Source of the DNA: Clostridiaceae bacterium AF10-41
Lineage (GTDB): Bacteria; Bacillota; Clostridia; Clostridiales; Clostridiaceae
NCBI GenBank assembly: GCA_027686065.1
Contig: JAQCTH010000123.1
Coordinates: 1 to 5,141 of the forward strand
Length of the DNA: 5,141 nucleotides
Direction of reading: 5' to 3'
Shown piece after piece: positions 1 through 5,120 of the stretch. The notes beneath the pieces were generated by a model. That model had not been told where the DNA came from and did no database searches. It was given only the letters and a program-made list of their open reading frames with translations. Made by a program: the position numbers and the translations under genes. How positions within the stretch are numbered: the first letter of the stretch is position 1; each line of letters begins with the position of its first letter.

Positions 1-105
1 AAATATATCCTTTTTGTTATCTATTTTTATAGAGATATTTTTCTTATTCTTGAAAATAATAGAGTATTCTATTTCTATATCCTTTAAAATAATTTTTCTT
101 TTCAT
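1..105 (-). CDS. YgjP-like (DUF45) metallopeptidase, N-terminal fragment
   Basis: A partial gene whose ATG lies at 105-103 on the minus strand and which stays open for 35 codons to the window edge. The visible residues begin MKRKIILKDIEIEY, followed by a lysine-rich turn (FKNKKN) and the strand ISIKID. This order (a short strand with IEY, a basic turn, then SIxIxID) is typical of the N-terminus of YgjP-like proteins (DUF45, a zincin-type family related to WLM and SprT proteases). The catalytic HExxH motif would lie about 100-130 residues further on and is outside the window, so enzyme activity cannot be judged. The start is 5 nt after the stop of the MFS gene and has no good Shine-Dalgarno sequence (the upstream bases read ACTAAAGCTTAAAAATC), which suggests translation coupled to the upstream gene. 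The family call is from recalled sequence pattern, not a search. Confidence 0.6.
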   Translation of the reverse strand, partial: MKRKIILKDIEIEYSIIFKNKKNISIKIDNKKDIF

Positions 106-110
106 GATTT

Positions 111-1274
111 TTAAGCTTTAGTCATATTATTTTCTCTATTAGTTTTTGGAAGAAATACCACTAATATTATTATTGATATAAATACTAATATAGATCCAGA
201 TATATACATTCCACCGTAACCAAACTTTTGTTGCATAAAACTATATATTGATGGATATATAAAATTAGAGCCTCCGGTACTTAGTACAGAAAGAATTGCA
301 AAAGATGTTGCAATTAAACTTTCATTTAATATTTCTCTTAGATATTTAAATATAAAAGTAAGATATAATCCATACAATATACCATGAAGTTGATCTCCAA
401 AAACTATAAGAAATATATTGCCACTTGAAAATAATAGCAATCTAATACAAGCTATTGATAAAGCTATTATAAGACATTTTTTACTACTAGCTTTACTTAG
501 ATACTTAGCAATAATTAAAAAGGAGAAAAATTCAATTACAACCCTAAAGCTTATTGAATAACTATATATGTTATTTGCTTTATCAAAATCTCCCAGGATA
601 TCAACTAAATATGATGAATAAGCAAAATCCAATCCCATATAGCTACCCATTCCTAAAAAAACTACTAGTATAAGTAGTATTAAGTTCTTATTTTTAAACA
701 AATCTAATACTCTTACATTTTTTTTCTGTTCTTTTCTTTCTAAAGTCTCTTTGAAATTAAAGAATATTATTGCCATAATTACTAAAATAATTGCTAATGC
801 AATAATATGCAATGTTTTATAACCAAATTTATTAATTATAATTCCTGAAAGAAATACTATAAATCCAAAGCCTATAGATCCCCATTTTCTTATATCTGAA
901 AATTCATAACCATTTTTTATAGATAATTCTTCTATATATATTTCAAATACTCCTACCATTGGACTTAATAATAATCCATAGAAAGGTGCGAAAACAATAG
1001 CTAAATCTTTATTTATAAACATAAGTCCAACTATAGCGATAAAAACTATTGATAAATAAATTAATATAAATTTATTCTTATTTTTTGCATTTGAAAATCT
1101 ATTAGACAATAAAGGTTGCGCAATTATTGTAAATAGTGCTCCTATTGAAACTACCTGTCCAACTTCTACTAGTGATAAACCTATTTCTTGATTTAAATAA
1201 GGAAAATAAAAAGTTGTTAAAATACTATAAATTCCAATAGTTAAGAAGGTAGTCATATTATAATACTTTTTCAT
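111..1274 (-). CDS. MFS transporter, LacY/HcaT-like (MFS_1_like) branch
   Basis: A 387-residue integral membrane protein with about 12 hydrophobic segments (roughly residues 8-26, 36-56, 68-86, 91-112, 132-148, 153-172, then six more after a basic loop at 173-195, ending near 375), the normal length for a major facilitator. Residues 111-136 (FEIYIE through RKWGSIGF) line up without gaps with LacY around its sugar-binding Glu126 and Arg144, giving Glu111 and Arg129 here. Later, DQLHG at 294-298 and KY at 310-311 match the LacY region holding Lys319, His322 and Lys335. The LacY proton-translocation Glu325 position is Leu300 here and Lys319 is Asp294, so coupling may differ. The family carries sugars, nucleosides or aromatic acids by proton symport; the substrate here is unknown. 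The frame is open upstream to 1319, but ATG 1274 follows GGAGGT at 7 nt and the promoter's predicted transcript starts inside the extra region. It probably forms an operon with the YgjP-like gene. Confidence 0.85.
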   Translation of the reverse strand: MKKYYNMTTFLTIGIYSILTTFYFPYLNQEIGLSLVEVGQVVSIGALFTIIAQPLLSNRFSNAKNKNKFILIYLSIVFIAIVGLMFINKDLAIVFAPFYGLLLSPMVGVFEIYIEELSIKNGYEFSDIRKWGSIGFGFIVFLSGIIINKFGYKTLHIIALAIILVIMAIIFFNFKETLERKEQKKNVRVLDLFKNKNLILLILVVFLGMGSYMGLDFAYSSYLVDILGDFDKANNIYSYSISFRVVIEFFSFLIIAKYLSKASSKKCLIIALSIACIRLLLFSSGNIFLIVFGDQLHGILYGLYLTFIFKYLREILNESLIATSFAILSVLSTGGSNFIYPSIYSFMQQKFGYGGMYISGSILVFISIIILVVFLPKTNRENNMTKA

Positions 1275-1281
1275 TTGTATT

Positions 1282-1287
1282 ACCTCC
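1282..1287 (-). promoter_or_regulatory. Shine-Dalgarno site that fixes the MFS start
   Basis: On the minus strand this reads GGAGGT, 7 nt before ATG 1274. The longer frame starting at 1319 has no comparable site and its first 15 codons (IEFTGSKNKTEVIQ) look like untranslated leader, so the start at 1274 is preferred. Confidence 0.85.
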
Positions 1288-1309
1288 GTTTTATTCTTAC
1301 TACCTGTAA

Positions 1310-1338
1310 ATTCTATCATTTGTGATTAATAAAGTAAA
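1310..1338 (-). promoter_or_regulatory. Candidate sigma-A promoter of the MFS gene
   Basis: On the minus strand there is a -35-like TTTACT (1338-1333), a 17-nt spacer and a -10-like TAGAAT (1315-1310). Transcription would start near 1303, leaving a leader of about 30 nt that contains the GGAGGT site. The match is 4/6 and 5/6 to consensus. Such matches arise by chance in AT-rich DNA, but spacing and placement fit well. Confidence 0.5.
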
Positions 1339-1343
1339 TAAAA

Positions 1344-1415
1344 AGGTTGATATATGTAAGTTTGCTTATTCCGTCGCTTCACTCCAAGTTAACTCAAACT
1401 TACATATATAAACTT
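1344..1415. repeat. Long-armed inverted repeat with GC-rich loop (possible dispersed intergenic repeat)
   Basis: Two 15-nt arms are perfectly complementary: 1350-1364 (ATATATGTAAGTTTG) and 1395-1409. After one mismatch (1349/1410) pairing continues through 1344-1348 with 1411-1415, including one G-U pair. The 30-nt loop (1365-1394) contains CCGTCGCTTCACTCC, clearly richer in G and C than any neighbouring intergenic DNA. Read on the minus strand, the inner part would encode KFELTWSEATE and a stop, but a stop codon lies upstream in that frame and no ATG follows it, so this is not a gene. The element sits between the superoxide reductase terminator and the MFS promoter. A TTTTT run lies 4 nt beyond the extended stem on the minus strand, so a weak terminator role is also possible. 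The dispersed-repeat interpretation is inference. Confidence 0.6.
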
Positions 1416-1434
1416 GAAAACTGAAGAAAACTCT

Positions 1435-1469
1435 AAAAAGCTATCCTAGTATATCTAAGATAGCTTTTT
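1435..1469 (-). terminator. Intrinsic terminator of the superoxide reductase gene
   Basis: A hairpin with an 11-bp perfect stem (AAAAAGCTATC at 1435-1445 with 1459-1469), one C-A mismatch, three more pairs and a TATAT loop (1450-1454). On the minus strand the stem ends in CTTTTT and is followed by a T-rich stretch. It begins about 11 nt after the reductase stop codon. The A-run on one side and T-run on the other mean it could work in both directions, but no plus-strand gene reads into it. Confidence 0.85.
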
Positions 1470-1479
1470 ATTTTTCTTA

Positions 1480-1860
1480 TTATTTATTACTCCATAATCC
1501 ATGTAAATTACAGTATTCTCTTACTCTATCAACATTTCCACTTACGTTAAATTTAGCTTCTGGCTTTTCACCTGGTTTCAATTCTTTTCTTATAACTTCA
1601 CCTTCAGTAGTTATAACTTCTACCCATTGAATAAAGTGCTCGTCCAACATTGGATGTGCAACTTCTCCAACCTTAACTAGAAGTTCTCCATTTTCTTCTA
1701 CTGCTACAGGAATATGTTTTTCTACAGCTGCATCAACTGTATTTTCATTTAACAATACCATTGGTTTACCGCAACATACTAAAGTCCCTGCTGCTTCATT
1801 TAATACCTCTACCATAGATCCACAAACGCTACATTTATATACTTGTAATTTTTTAACCAT
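1480..1860 (-). CDS. dfx: Superoxide reductase (desulfoferrodoxin, two-iron-centre type)
   Basis: This cytoplasmic enzyme reduces superoxide to hydrogen peroxide without making oxygen, normally taking electrons from rubredoxin, and is the usual superoxide defence of anaerobes. The 126-residue length is typical. The N-terminal desulforedoxin-like domain has all four iron ligands of centre I (Cys10 and Cys13 in CSVC, Cys29 and Cys30 in CCG). The C-terminal catalytic domain has the full set for centre II: His49 in EKHIP, His69 in AHPM, His75 in EHF, and Cys117 and His120 in YCNLHG. Glu47 and Lys48, known to assist catalysis in the family, are also present. ATG 1860 follows AAGGAGTG (1875-1868) at 7 nt. 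It ends at a strong terminator and starts 69 nt after the RNase H-like gene, with a possible own promoter between. Peroxide-responsive control is common for clostridial homologues, but I could not identify a convincing PerR box. Confidence 0.97.
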   Translation of the reverse strand: MVKKLQVYKCSVCGSMVEVLNEAAGTLVCCGKPMVLLNENTVDAAVEKHIPVAVEENGELLVKVGEVAHPMLDEHFIQWVEVITTEGEVIRKELKPGEKPEAKFNVSGNVDRVREYCNLHGLWSNK

Positions 1861-1893
1861 AAAAATTCACTCCTTAATTAATTAATTTAATAT

Positions 1894-1922
1894 ATTTTAC
1901 TATATATTTTCTAAATTTACAA
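1894..1922 (-). promoter_or_regulatory. Candidate promoter of the superoxide reductase gene
   Basis: On the minus strand there is TTGTAA (1922-1917), a 17-nt spacer and TAAAAT (1899-1894), 33 nt upstream of the start codon. The -35 matches consensus at 4 of 6 positions and the -10 at 5 of 6. It lies in the 69-nt gap after the RNase H-like gene and would allow independent expression of the reductase. Confidence 0.4.
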
Positions 1923-1929
1923 AGTTTTC

Positions 1930-2337
1930 TTAAAGTTCAATTGCATCCTCAGCTAATGATCTAACATAGCTATATTCACTTGCATCAAAATATTCAAAAT
2001 TAACACTAACTTTTAAATTTTTTATAAATATTTTCATCTTATCTATTAGCATTTCAGTACTAGCACTAATATCAACATAATTTCCATTTAAATATTCTAC
2101 TAACATTAAATTTGATATATATACTGTTATACTTTCAATATCTTTTGATTTTGAAATAATATCTATTCCATGTAGAATAGCATAAATTTGAGCTTCACAA
2201 CAAGTTCCAGTACCTACATTTCTTGAAAATGATGTTTCATCTCCATAATCGTTTAAGATTACTCCTCCTATTCCAATATTACTTTGAAAATTTCTAGAGT
2301 TTTTACATTTCCCATTTACATAAAGTCTATATTTCAT
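1930..2337 (-). CDS. RNase H-fold protein with degenerate catalytic site
   Basis: A 135-residue protein with the RNase H-like (RVT_3 type) layout: first strand RLYVNGKC (4-11), GIGGVILND (22-30), the helix region TCCEAQIYAILHGID (45-59), the strand and helix ITVYISNLMLVEYL (70-83), and a C-terminal helix ending SLAEDAIEL. RNase HI enzymes use four acidic residues (Asp, Glu, Asp, Asp). By position these correspond to Asn8, Glu48, Asn76 and Arg126 here, so only Glu48 survives. Cleavage of RNA-DNA hybrids by the usual two-metal mechanism is therefore unlikely; a nucleic-acid-binding or structural role is possible but unproven. The start chosen is ATG 2337, directly behind GGAGGA; the longer frame to 2379 would start at TTG without a ribosome site. 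No convincing promoter was found upstream, and no terminator separates it from the reductase gene, so they may be co-transcribed. Confidence 0.75.
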   Translation of the reverse strand: MKYRLYVNGKCKNSRNFQSNIGIGGVILNDYGDETSFSRNVGTGTCCEAQIYAILHGIDIISKSKDIESITVYISNLMLVEYLNGNYVDISASTEMLIDKMKIFIKNLKVSVNFEYFDASEYSYVRSLAEDAIEL

Positions 2338-2340
2338 ATA

Positions 2341-2346
2341 TCCTCC
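2341..2346 (-). promoter_or_regulatory. Shine-Dalgarno site that fixes the RNase H-like start
   Basis: On the minus strand this reads GGAGGA and leaves only about 4 nt between GGAGG and ATG 2337, slightly short but workable. The alternative in-frame TTG at 2379 has no purine-rich site before it. Confidence 0.75.
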
Positions 2347-2533
2347 ATTTATAAACTTATATACTATAAAATTATTCAATTTATAATACTATTATTCTTA
2401 AAGAGCATATAAATTTTTACACTTATTCACAGGAAAATTTTTCATTATTAATATATATTTATCATAACATAAGTAATAATAGTTATCAAGTAAAATAAAC
2501 TATTTGCATTTTAGAATTTTATTATAACTATAT

Positions 2534-2562
2534 TTGATTTTTTATATTATATTTCTTATACT
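2534..2562 (+). promoter_or_regulatory. Candidate sigma-A promoter of the LD-carboxypeptidase gene
   Basis: TTGATT (2534-2539), a 17-nt spacer and TATACT (2557-2562). Transcription would begin near 2569, giving a leader of about 26 nt that carries the GGAGGT site. The -35 is 4/6 and the -10 is 5/6 to consensus. Confidence 0.5.
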
Positions 2563-2584
2563 TTAATTTAATAATAACTATTAT

Positions 2585-2590
2585 GGAGGT
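2585..2590 (+). promoter_or_regulatory. Shine-Dalgarno site overlapping an upstream ATG
   Basis: GGAGGT lies 4 nt before ATG 2595. Its first G is also the last base of an in-frame ATG at 2583-2585, so the longest open frame would begin inside its own ribosome site. The start at 2595 is preferred because the 2583 ATG has only AT-rich sequence before it. Confidence 0.8.
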
Positions 2591-2594
2591 TTCT

Positions 2595-3458
2595 ATGAAA
2601 AATATATTAAATATAAATGATACCATTGCATTAGTTGCTTGTTCAAATGGTCTAGATAAAACTATGAAGACTAAAATACATGAATTAATTAATATATTAA
2701 ATTATCTAAAATTAAATGTGGCTTTATCAAATTCATTATATAAAGATGAAAATAATAATTCTTATTATCATGAAATAAGGGCTAAAGAGCTTATGAATTT
2801 TTATAAAGACAATACTATTAATGCTATATTCGATTTATCTGGTGGGGACTTATGTAATGAAATTCTTGACTTTTTAGATTATGAATTTATTTCTACATGC
2901 AATAAACCTTTCTTTGGATATAGTGACTTAAGCGTAATTTTAAATGCATTACTAACAAAATCAAATACTGTTAATTATAATTACCAATTAAGAAATCTTA
3001 TAAGAGAAGACTCTGAAAATCAAATTATAAATTTTAGAAATAGTATTTTAGAAGGAACTAATGATTTATTTAAATTTTCTTATAAATGGCTTCAAGGAAA
3101 ATCTATGATGGGAGAAGTAGTTGGAGGAAATATTAGATGTTTTTTAAAATTAGCTGGAACAAAATTTATTCCAAGTTTCAATGGTAAAATACTTTTTCTT
3201 GAAGCTTTAAGTGGAGATATTAATAAAATTTCTACATTTCTAACACAATATAAGCAAATTGGAGCCTTTACTAATATTAATGGGATTTTACTAGGTTCAT
3301 TTACAGAATTAGAAAAAGACTTTTCTGAAGAGGAAGTTATAAATATAATTTTAAGAAAAATAAATAATCCGAATATTCCTATAGCAAAAACAAATGAATT
3401 AGGTCATGGTGCTAATTCTAAATGTATAGCAATTGGTAAGACTTTATTTTTAAATTAG
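2595..3458 (+). CDS. S66-family LD-carboxypeptidase (LdcA/MccF-like)
   Basis: A 287-residue cytoplasmic serine peptidase of family S66. LdcA members remove the terminal D-alanine from tetrapeptide muropeptides during wall recycling; MccF members inactivate microcin C-type peptide-nucleotides. The parts seen are the N-terminal strand TIALVACSNG, the SGGD turn near residues 82-85, the nucleophile Ser110 in FFGYSDLS, the GGNIRCFLKLAGT segment (177-189), the catalytic Glu203 in ILFLEALSGD, and the catalytic His271 in ELGHG. All three members of the Ser-Glu-His triad are present and the length is normal, so it should be active. LdcA and MccF cannot be separated with certainty from sequence alone. 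It has its own promoter, diverges from the RNase H-like gene, and no hairpin terminator is visible after it, so some read-through into yqeY is possible. Confidence 0.88.
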   Translation: MKNILNINDTIALVACSNGLDKTMKTKIHELINILNYLKLNVALSNSLYKDENNNSYYHEIRAKELMNFYKDNTINAIFDLSGGDLCNEILDFLDYEFISTCNKPFFGYSDLSVILNALLTKSNTVNYNYQLRNLIREDSENQIINFRNSILEGTNDLFKFSYKWLQGKSMMGEVVGGNIRCFLKLAGTKFIPSFNGKILFLEALSGDINKISTFLTQYKQIGAFTNINGILLGSFTELEKDFSEEEVINIILRKINNPNIPIAKTNELGHGANSKCIAIGKTLFLN

Positions 3459-3481
3459 AATTTTACTTATTATTAGTTTTC

Positions 3482-3510
3482 TTGCAATAATATTCCTTAA
3501 AGTATATAAT
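3482..3510 (+). promoter_or_regulatory. Strong candidate sigma-A promoter of yqeY
   Basis: TTGCAA (3482-3487), a 17-nt spacer and a perfect TATAAT (3505-3510). Transcription would begin near 3517, giving a leader of about 50 nt. This is the best promoter match in the window. Confidence 0.75.
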
Positions 3511-3520
3511 TTTAACAGAG

Positions 3521-3538
3521 ATAAACGACATTGTTTAT
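3521..3538 (+). other. Small hairpin in the yqeY leader
   Basis: ATAAAC (3521-3526) pairs with GTTTAT (3533-3538) around a GACATT loop, close to the predicted 5' end of the mRNA. The stem is only six mostly A-U pairs, so it may be incidental or a weak 5'-end stabiliser. It does not cover the ribosome site GAGGTG (3554-3559). Confidence 0.25.
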
Positions 3539-3567
3539 TAAGAATATTCTAGTGAGGTGAAAGTAAT

Positions 3568-4005
3568 ATGTTAAAAGAGGAATTAAAAAAGAACGAAATA
3601 GCTGCTATGAAAGCTAGAGATAAAGCAACTGTTAATGTTTTAAGATTAGTTAATTCAGAAATAAAAGCATTTGAAGTTAATGAAAGAAAAGATATTTCAG
3701 ATGAAGATGTTTTGAGAATTATAGAAAAGCAAATTAAACAGCTTAAGGAAGCTCTTCAATATGCTATACAATTAAATGATAATGATAAAATTAATGAAGG
3801 AAATTTTGCTATTAACTTATTAACTCCATATCTGCCTGCACAACTTGCAGATGAAGAAGTTGAAGCTATGCTTAGGGAAATAATTTCAAATGGTAATTAT
3901 GCTTCTTCTGATATGGGAAAAATAATGAAGGAAATTATGCCAAAGGTTAATGGTAAATTTGATAAATCAAAGATTAATCCTATGGTAAAAAAAATATTAG
4001 CATAA
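3568..4005 (+). CDS. yqeY: YqeY-type GatB/YqeY domain protein
   Basis: A 145-residue cytoplasmic, largely helical protein. The N-terminal helical part begins LKEELKKNEIAAMKARDKATVNVLRLVNSEIK (from residue 2), followed by the charged segment RKDISDEDVLRIIEKQIKQL, the YLPAQL motif near residues 88-93 that is highly typical of the family, and the C-terminal DMGKIMKEIMPKVNGKFD stretch ending in a helix, like the tail domain of GatB. The tail domain in GatB contacts tRNA in the glutamyl/aspartyl-tRNA amidotransferase. Free-standing YqeY proteins are widespread in Firmicutes, often beside rpsU, and their job is not firmly known. Here rpsU is not adjacent: the gene stands alone between its own promoter and a strong terminator. 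ATG 3568 follows GAGGTGA at 7 nt. The family call is secure; the function is not. Confidence 0.93.
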   Translation: MLKEELKKNEIAAMKARDKATVNVLRLVNSEIKAFEVNERKDISDEDVLRIIEKQIKQLKEALQYAIQLNDNDKINEGNFAINLLTPYLPAQLADEEVEAMLREIISNGNYASSDMGKIMKEIMPKVNGKFDKSKINPMVKKILA

Positions 4006-4006
4006 A

Positions 4007-4035
4007 ATAAAGCCTCTCATACAGAGAGGCTTTAT
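4007..4035. terminator. Bidirectional intrinsic terminator between yqeY and the EamA transporter
   Basis: A 12-bp perfect stem (4007-4018 with 4024-4035) with a GCCTCTC core, an ATACA loop and A/T tracts on both sides. It starts 1 nt after the yqeY stop codon and lies about 50 nt beyond the stop of the convergent transporter gene, so it can end both transcripts. Confidence 0.92.
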
Positions 4036-4087
4036 ATATAATTTAAAATCACTTAATTAAATATATGAATAAAAATGATTATCTTAA

Positions 4088-4963
4088 TTATTTTCTTTCA
4101 GATTTATCTAAATTCTTATTATAAATAAATATATAATAAGATGAAGCAAAAATAATGAAATATCCAATAAAACTTAGTAAATCTGGTAATACTCTAAATA
4201 TTAGAAAACTGATAATAGCAGAAAATAAGATATTAGAATAATCAAAAATAGATATTTCTTTTGCTGGTGCATACTTATATGCAATTGTTATTCCAAATTG
4301 TCCTATACTAGCAAATACTCCTGCCATTAATAAGTAAAATAATTGTTCACTATTCATAGGTACATATACTGACATCATAAATGGAAAGATTACTATTAAA
4401 GAAAATAATGAAAAGTAAAATACTATTGTATAATGATTTTCTTTTCCTCCAAGGAACCTAAGGCAAGTATATGCCCCTGCTGCAAAAATTGCACCCAATA
4501 CTCCCATAATAGCAGGCATCATATCTAAGTTAAAGCTAGGTTTTATTATAAATAATGTTCCAATAAATGCTACAATAATTGCTAAGAATTGTTTTAAATT
4601 AATCTTTTCGCTTAAAAATAAAGCAGAAAAAATAATTACAAAGAATGGACTTAATTTATTTAACATATTTGCATCTGATAATACCAATTTATCTATTGAA
4701 TAGAAATTTAATACTATTCCAATTGTTCCTAAAGCTGATCTTAATATTAACATCTTCTGGTTTTGTCTTTTTCCAAAAAAGCTTTCCTTATTTTTCGCAA
4801 TAAAAAATAAAGCTATTATGCAAGATACTAAATTTCTAAAAAAAGTCTTTTGAAATGATGGTAAATCACCCGCTAATTTTACAAATGCAGACATTACTGC
4901 AAAACCAAAGGCTGAAAAAACTAAAAATAAAATACCTTTACTTCTACTACTTAAATTATTCAT
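4088..4963 (-). CDS. EamA/DMT-superfamily transporter
   Basis: A 291-residue membrane protein with ten predicted segments (about residues 11-30, 41-57, 71-91, 97-117, 124-141, 149-170, 178-199, 207-229, 237-256 and 261-281) arranged as two EamA repeats, the usual drug/metabolite transporter size. The first repeat shows FRNLV (42-46), NKLSPFFVIIFSALFLSEK (102-120) and GTLFIIKP (135-142), all classic for the family. The second repeat has YKYAPAKEISIFDYSNILFS (229-248), but the Glu normally found where the first repeat has LSEK is replaced by FRVLPD. Members export amino acids, metabolites or purines; the substrate here cannot be told. ATG 4963 follows AAGGAG (4976-4971) at 7 nt. It is a single-gene unit converging on yqeY, with a dyad upstream that might be an operator. 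No convincing promoter was found. Confidence 0.92.
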   Translation of the reverse strand: MNNLSSRSKGILFLVFSAFGFAVMSAFVKLAGDLPSFQKTFFRNLVSCIIALFFIAKNKESFFGKRQNQKMLILRSALGTIGIVLNFYSIDKLVLSDANMLNKLSPFFVIIFSALFLSEKINLKQFLAIIVAFIGTLFIIKPSFNLDMMPAIMGVLGAIFAAGAYTCLRFLGGKENHYTIVFYFSLFSLIVIFPFMMSVYVPMNSEQLFYLLMAGVFASIGQFGITIAYKYAPAKEISIFDYSNILFSAIISFLIFRVLPDLLSFIGYFIIFASSYYIFIYNKNLDKSERK

Positions 4964-5029
4964 ATAATCACTCCTTATTGCTATAATATCATATTATTTT
5001 ATATACGCTGTAATGAATACATATATTAT

Positions 5030-5051
5030 TAAACTATTAATTTATAGTTTA
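5030..5051. promoter_or_regulatory. Dyad upstream of the EamA transporter (candidate operator)
   Basis: TAAACTAT (5030-5037) and its exact complement ATAGTTTA (5044-5051) are separated by 6 nt, giving a 22-bp near-palindrome 67 nt upstream of the transporter start. The size and symmetry suit a dimeric repressor, but no regulator gene is nearby and such dyads are not rare in AT-rich DNA. Confidence 0.3.
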
Positions 5052-5097
5052 GTGAAAAAATCAGAATATAAAAATAAAATTAATTAAAAAAACTCCC

Positions 5098-5120
5098 GTT
5101 TAAACTTGACCCTGTCAAGT
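5098..5120. repeat. Overlapping palindromes at the right edge (possible mobile-element end)
   Basis: GTTTAAAC (5098-5105) runs directly into ACTTGAC-CCT-GTCAAGT (5104-5120), a perfect 7-bp dyad with a 3-nt centre. TGTC and GACA (5113-5116 and 5122-5125) form a further small inverted pair. From about 5093 the sequence is clearly richer in G and C than the long A/T stretch before it. On the minus strand the dyad contains a perfect TTGACA (5118-5113), but no -10 sits 17 nt away. Read on the minus strand, two frames are open to the window edge (ending at stops near 5086 and 5080), so the tail of a gene beyond the window is possible. The look recalls insertion-sequence termini, but I cannot name a family. 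Confidence 0.35.

Larger units (their letters stand above)
2338..2594. other. AT-rich divergent intergenic region
   Basis: About 250 nt between the divergently transcribed RNase H-like and carboxypeptidase genes. It holds the ribosome sites of both genes and a plus-strand promoter at 2534-2562. It also holds a single DnaA-box-like 9-mer TTATTCACA (2423-2431) and three copies of ATAACTAT (inverted at 2479-2486, direct at 2524-2531 and 2574-2581), which may be chance in DNA of this composition. I see no ORF, RNA gene or terminator in it, and no clear minus-strand promoter. Confidence 0.6.

Noticed and set aside
1275..1319. Fifteen extra N-terminal residues of the MFS protein
   Set aside because: The predicted transcription start (near 1303) falls inside this stretch, and a strong GGAGGT site sits before the internal ATG at 1274.
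1365..1415. Minus-strand reading frame ending KFELTWSEATE inside the hairpin
   Set aside because: A stop codon lies upstream in this frame, no ATG follows it and there is no ribosome site, so it is not a small gene.
1887..1925. Possible PerR box upstream of superoxide reductase
   Set aside because: The stretch around TTTACTATATATTTTCTAAA has only weak symmetry and does not fit the usual TTATAATnATTATAA pattern well enough to claim an operator.
2423..2431. DnaA-box-like 9-mer TTATTCACA
   Set aside because: It is a single copy with no second box, no AT-rich unwinding element arrangement and no replication gene nearby. One such match is plausible by chance, so no origin or DnaA control is claimed.
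2479..2581. Three copies of ATAACTAT (one inverted, two direct) in the divergent intergenic region
   Set aside because: The unit is six of eight A/T in DNA that is mostly A/T, and spacings of 45 and 50 nt are not helically consistent. It is noted in the intergenic entry but not called a regulatory array.
3459..3481. Terminator after the carboxypeptidase gene
   Set aside because: The sequence is T-rich but has no stem with G/C pairs; partial read-through into yqeY is considered more likely.
4964..5020. Promoter for the EamA transporter (for example TTCATT-18-TATGAT on the minus strand)
   Set aside because: Several -10-like hexamers occur, but none pairs with a reasonable -35 at 16-18 nt, so no specific promoter is called.
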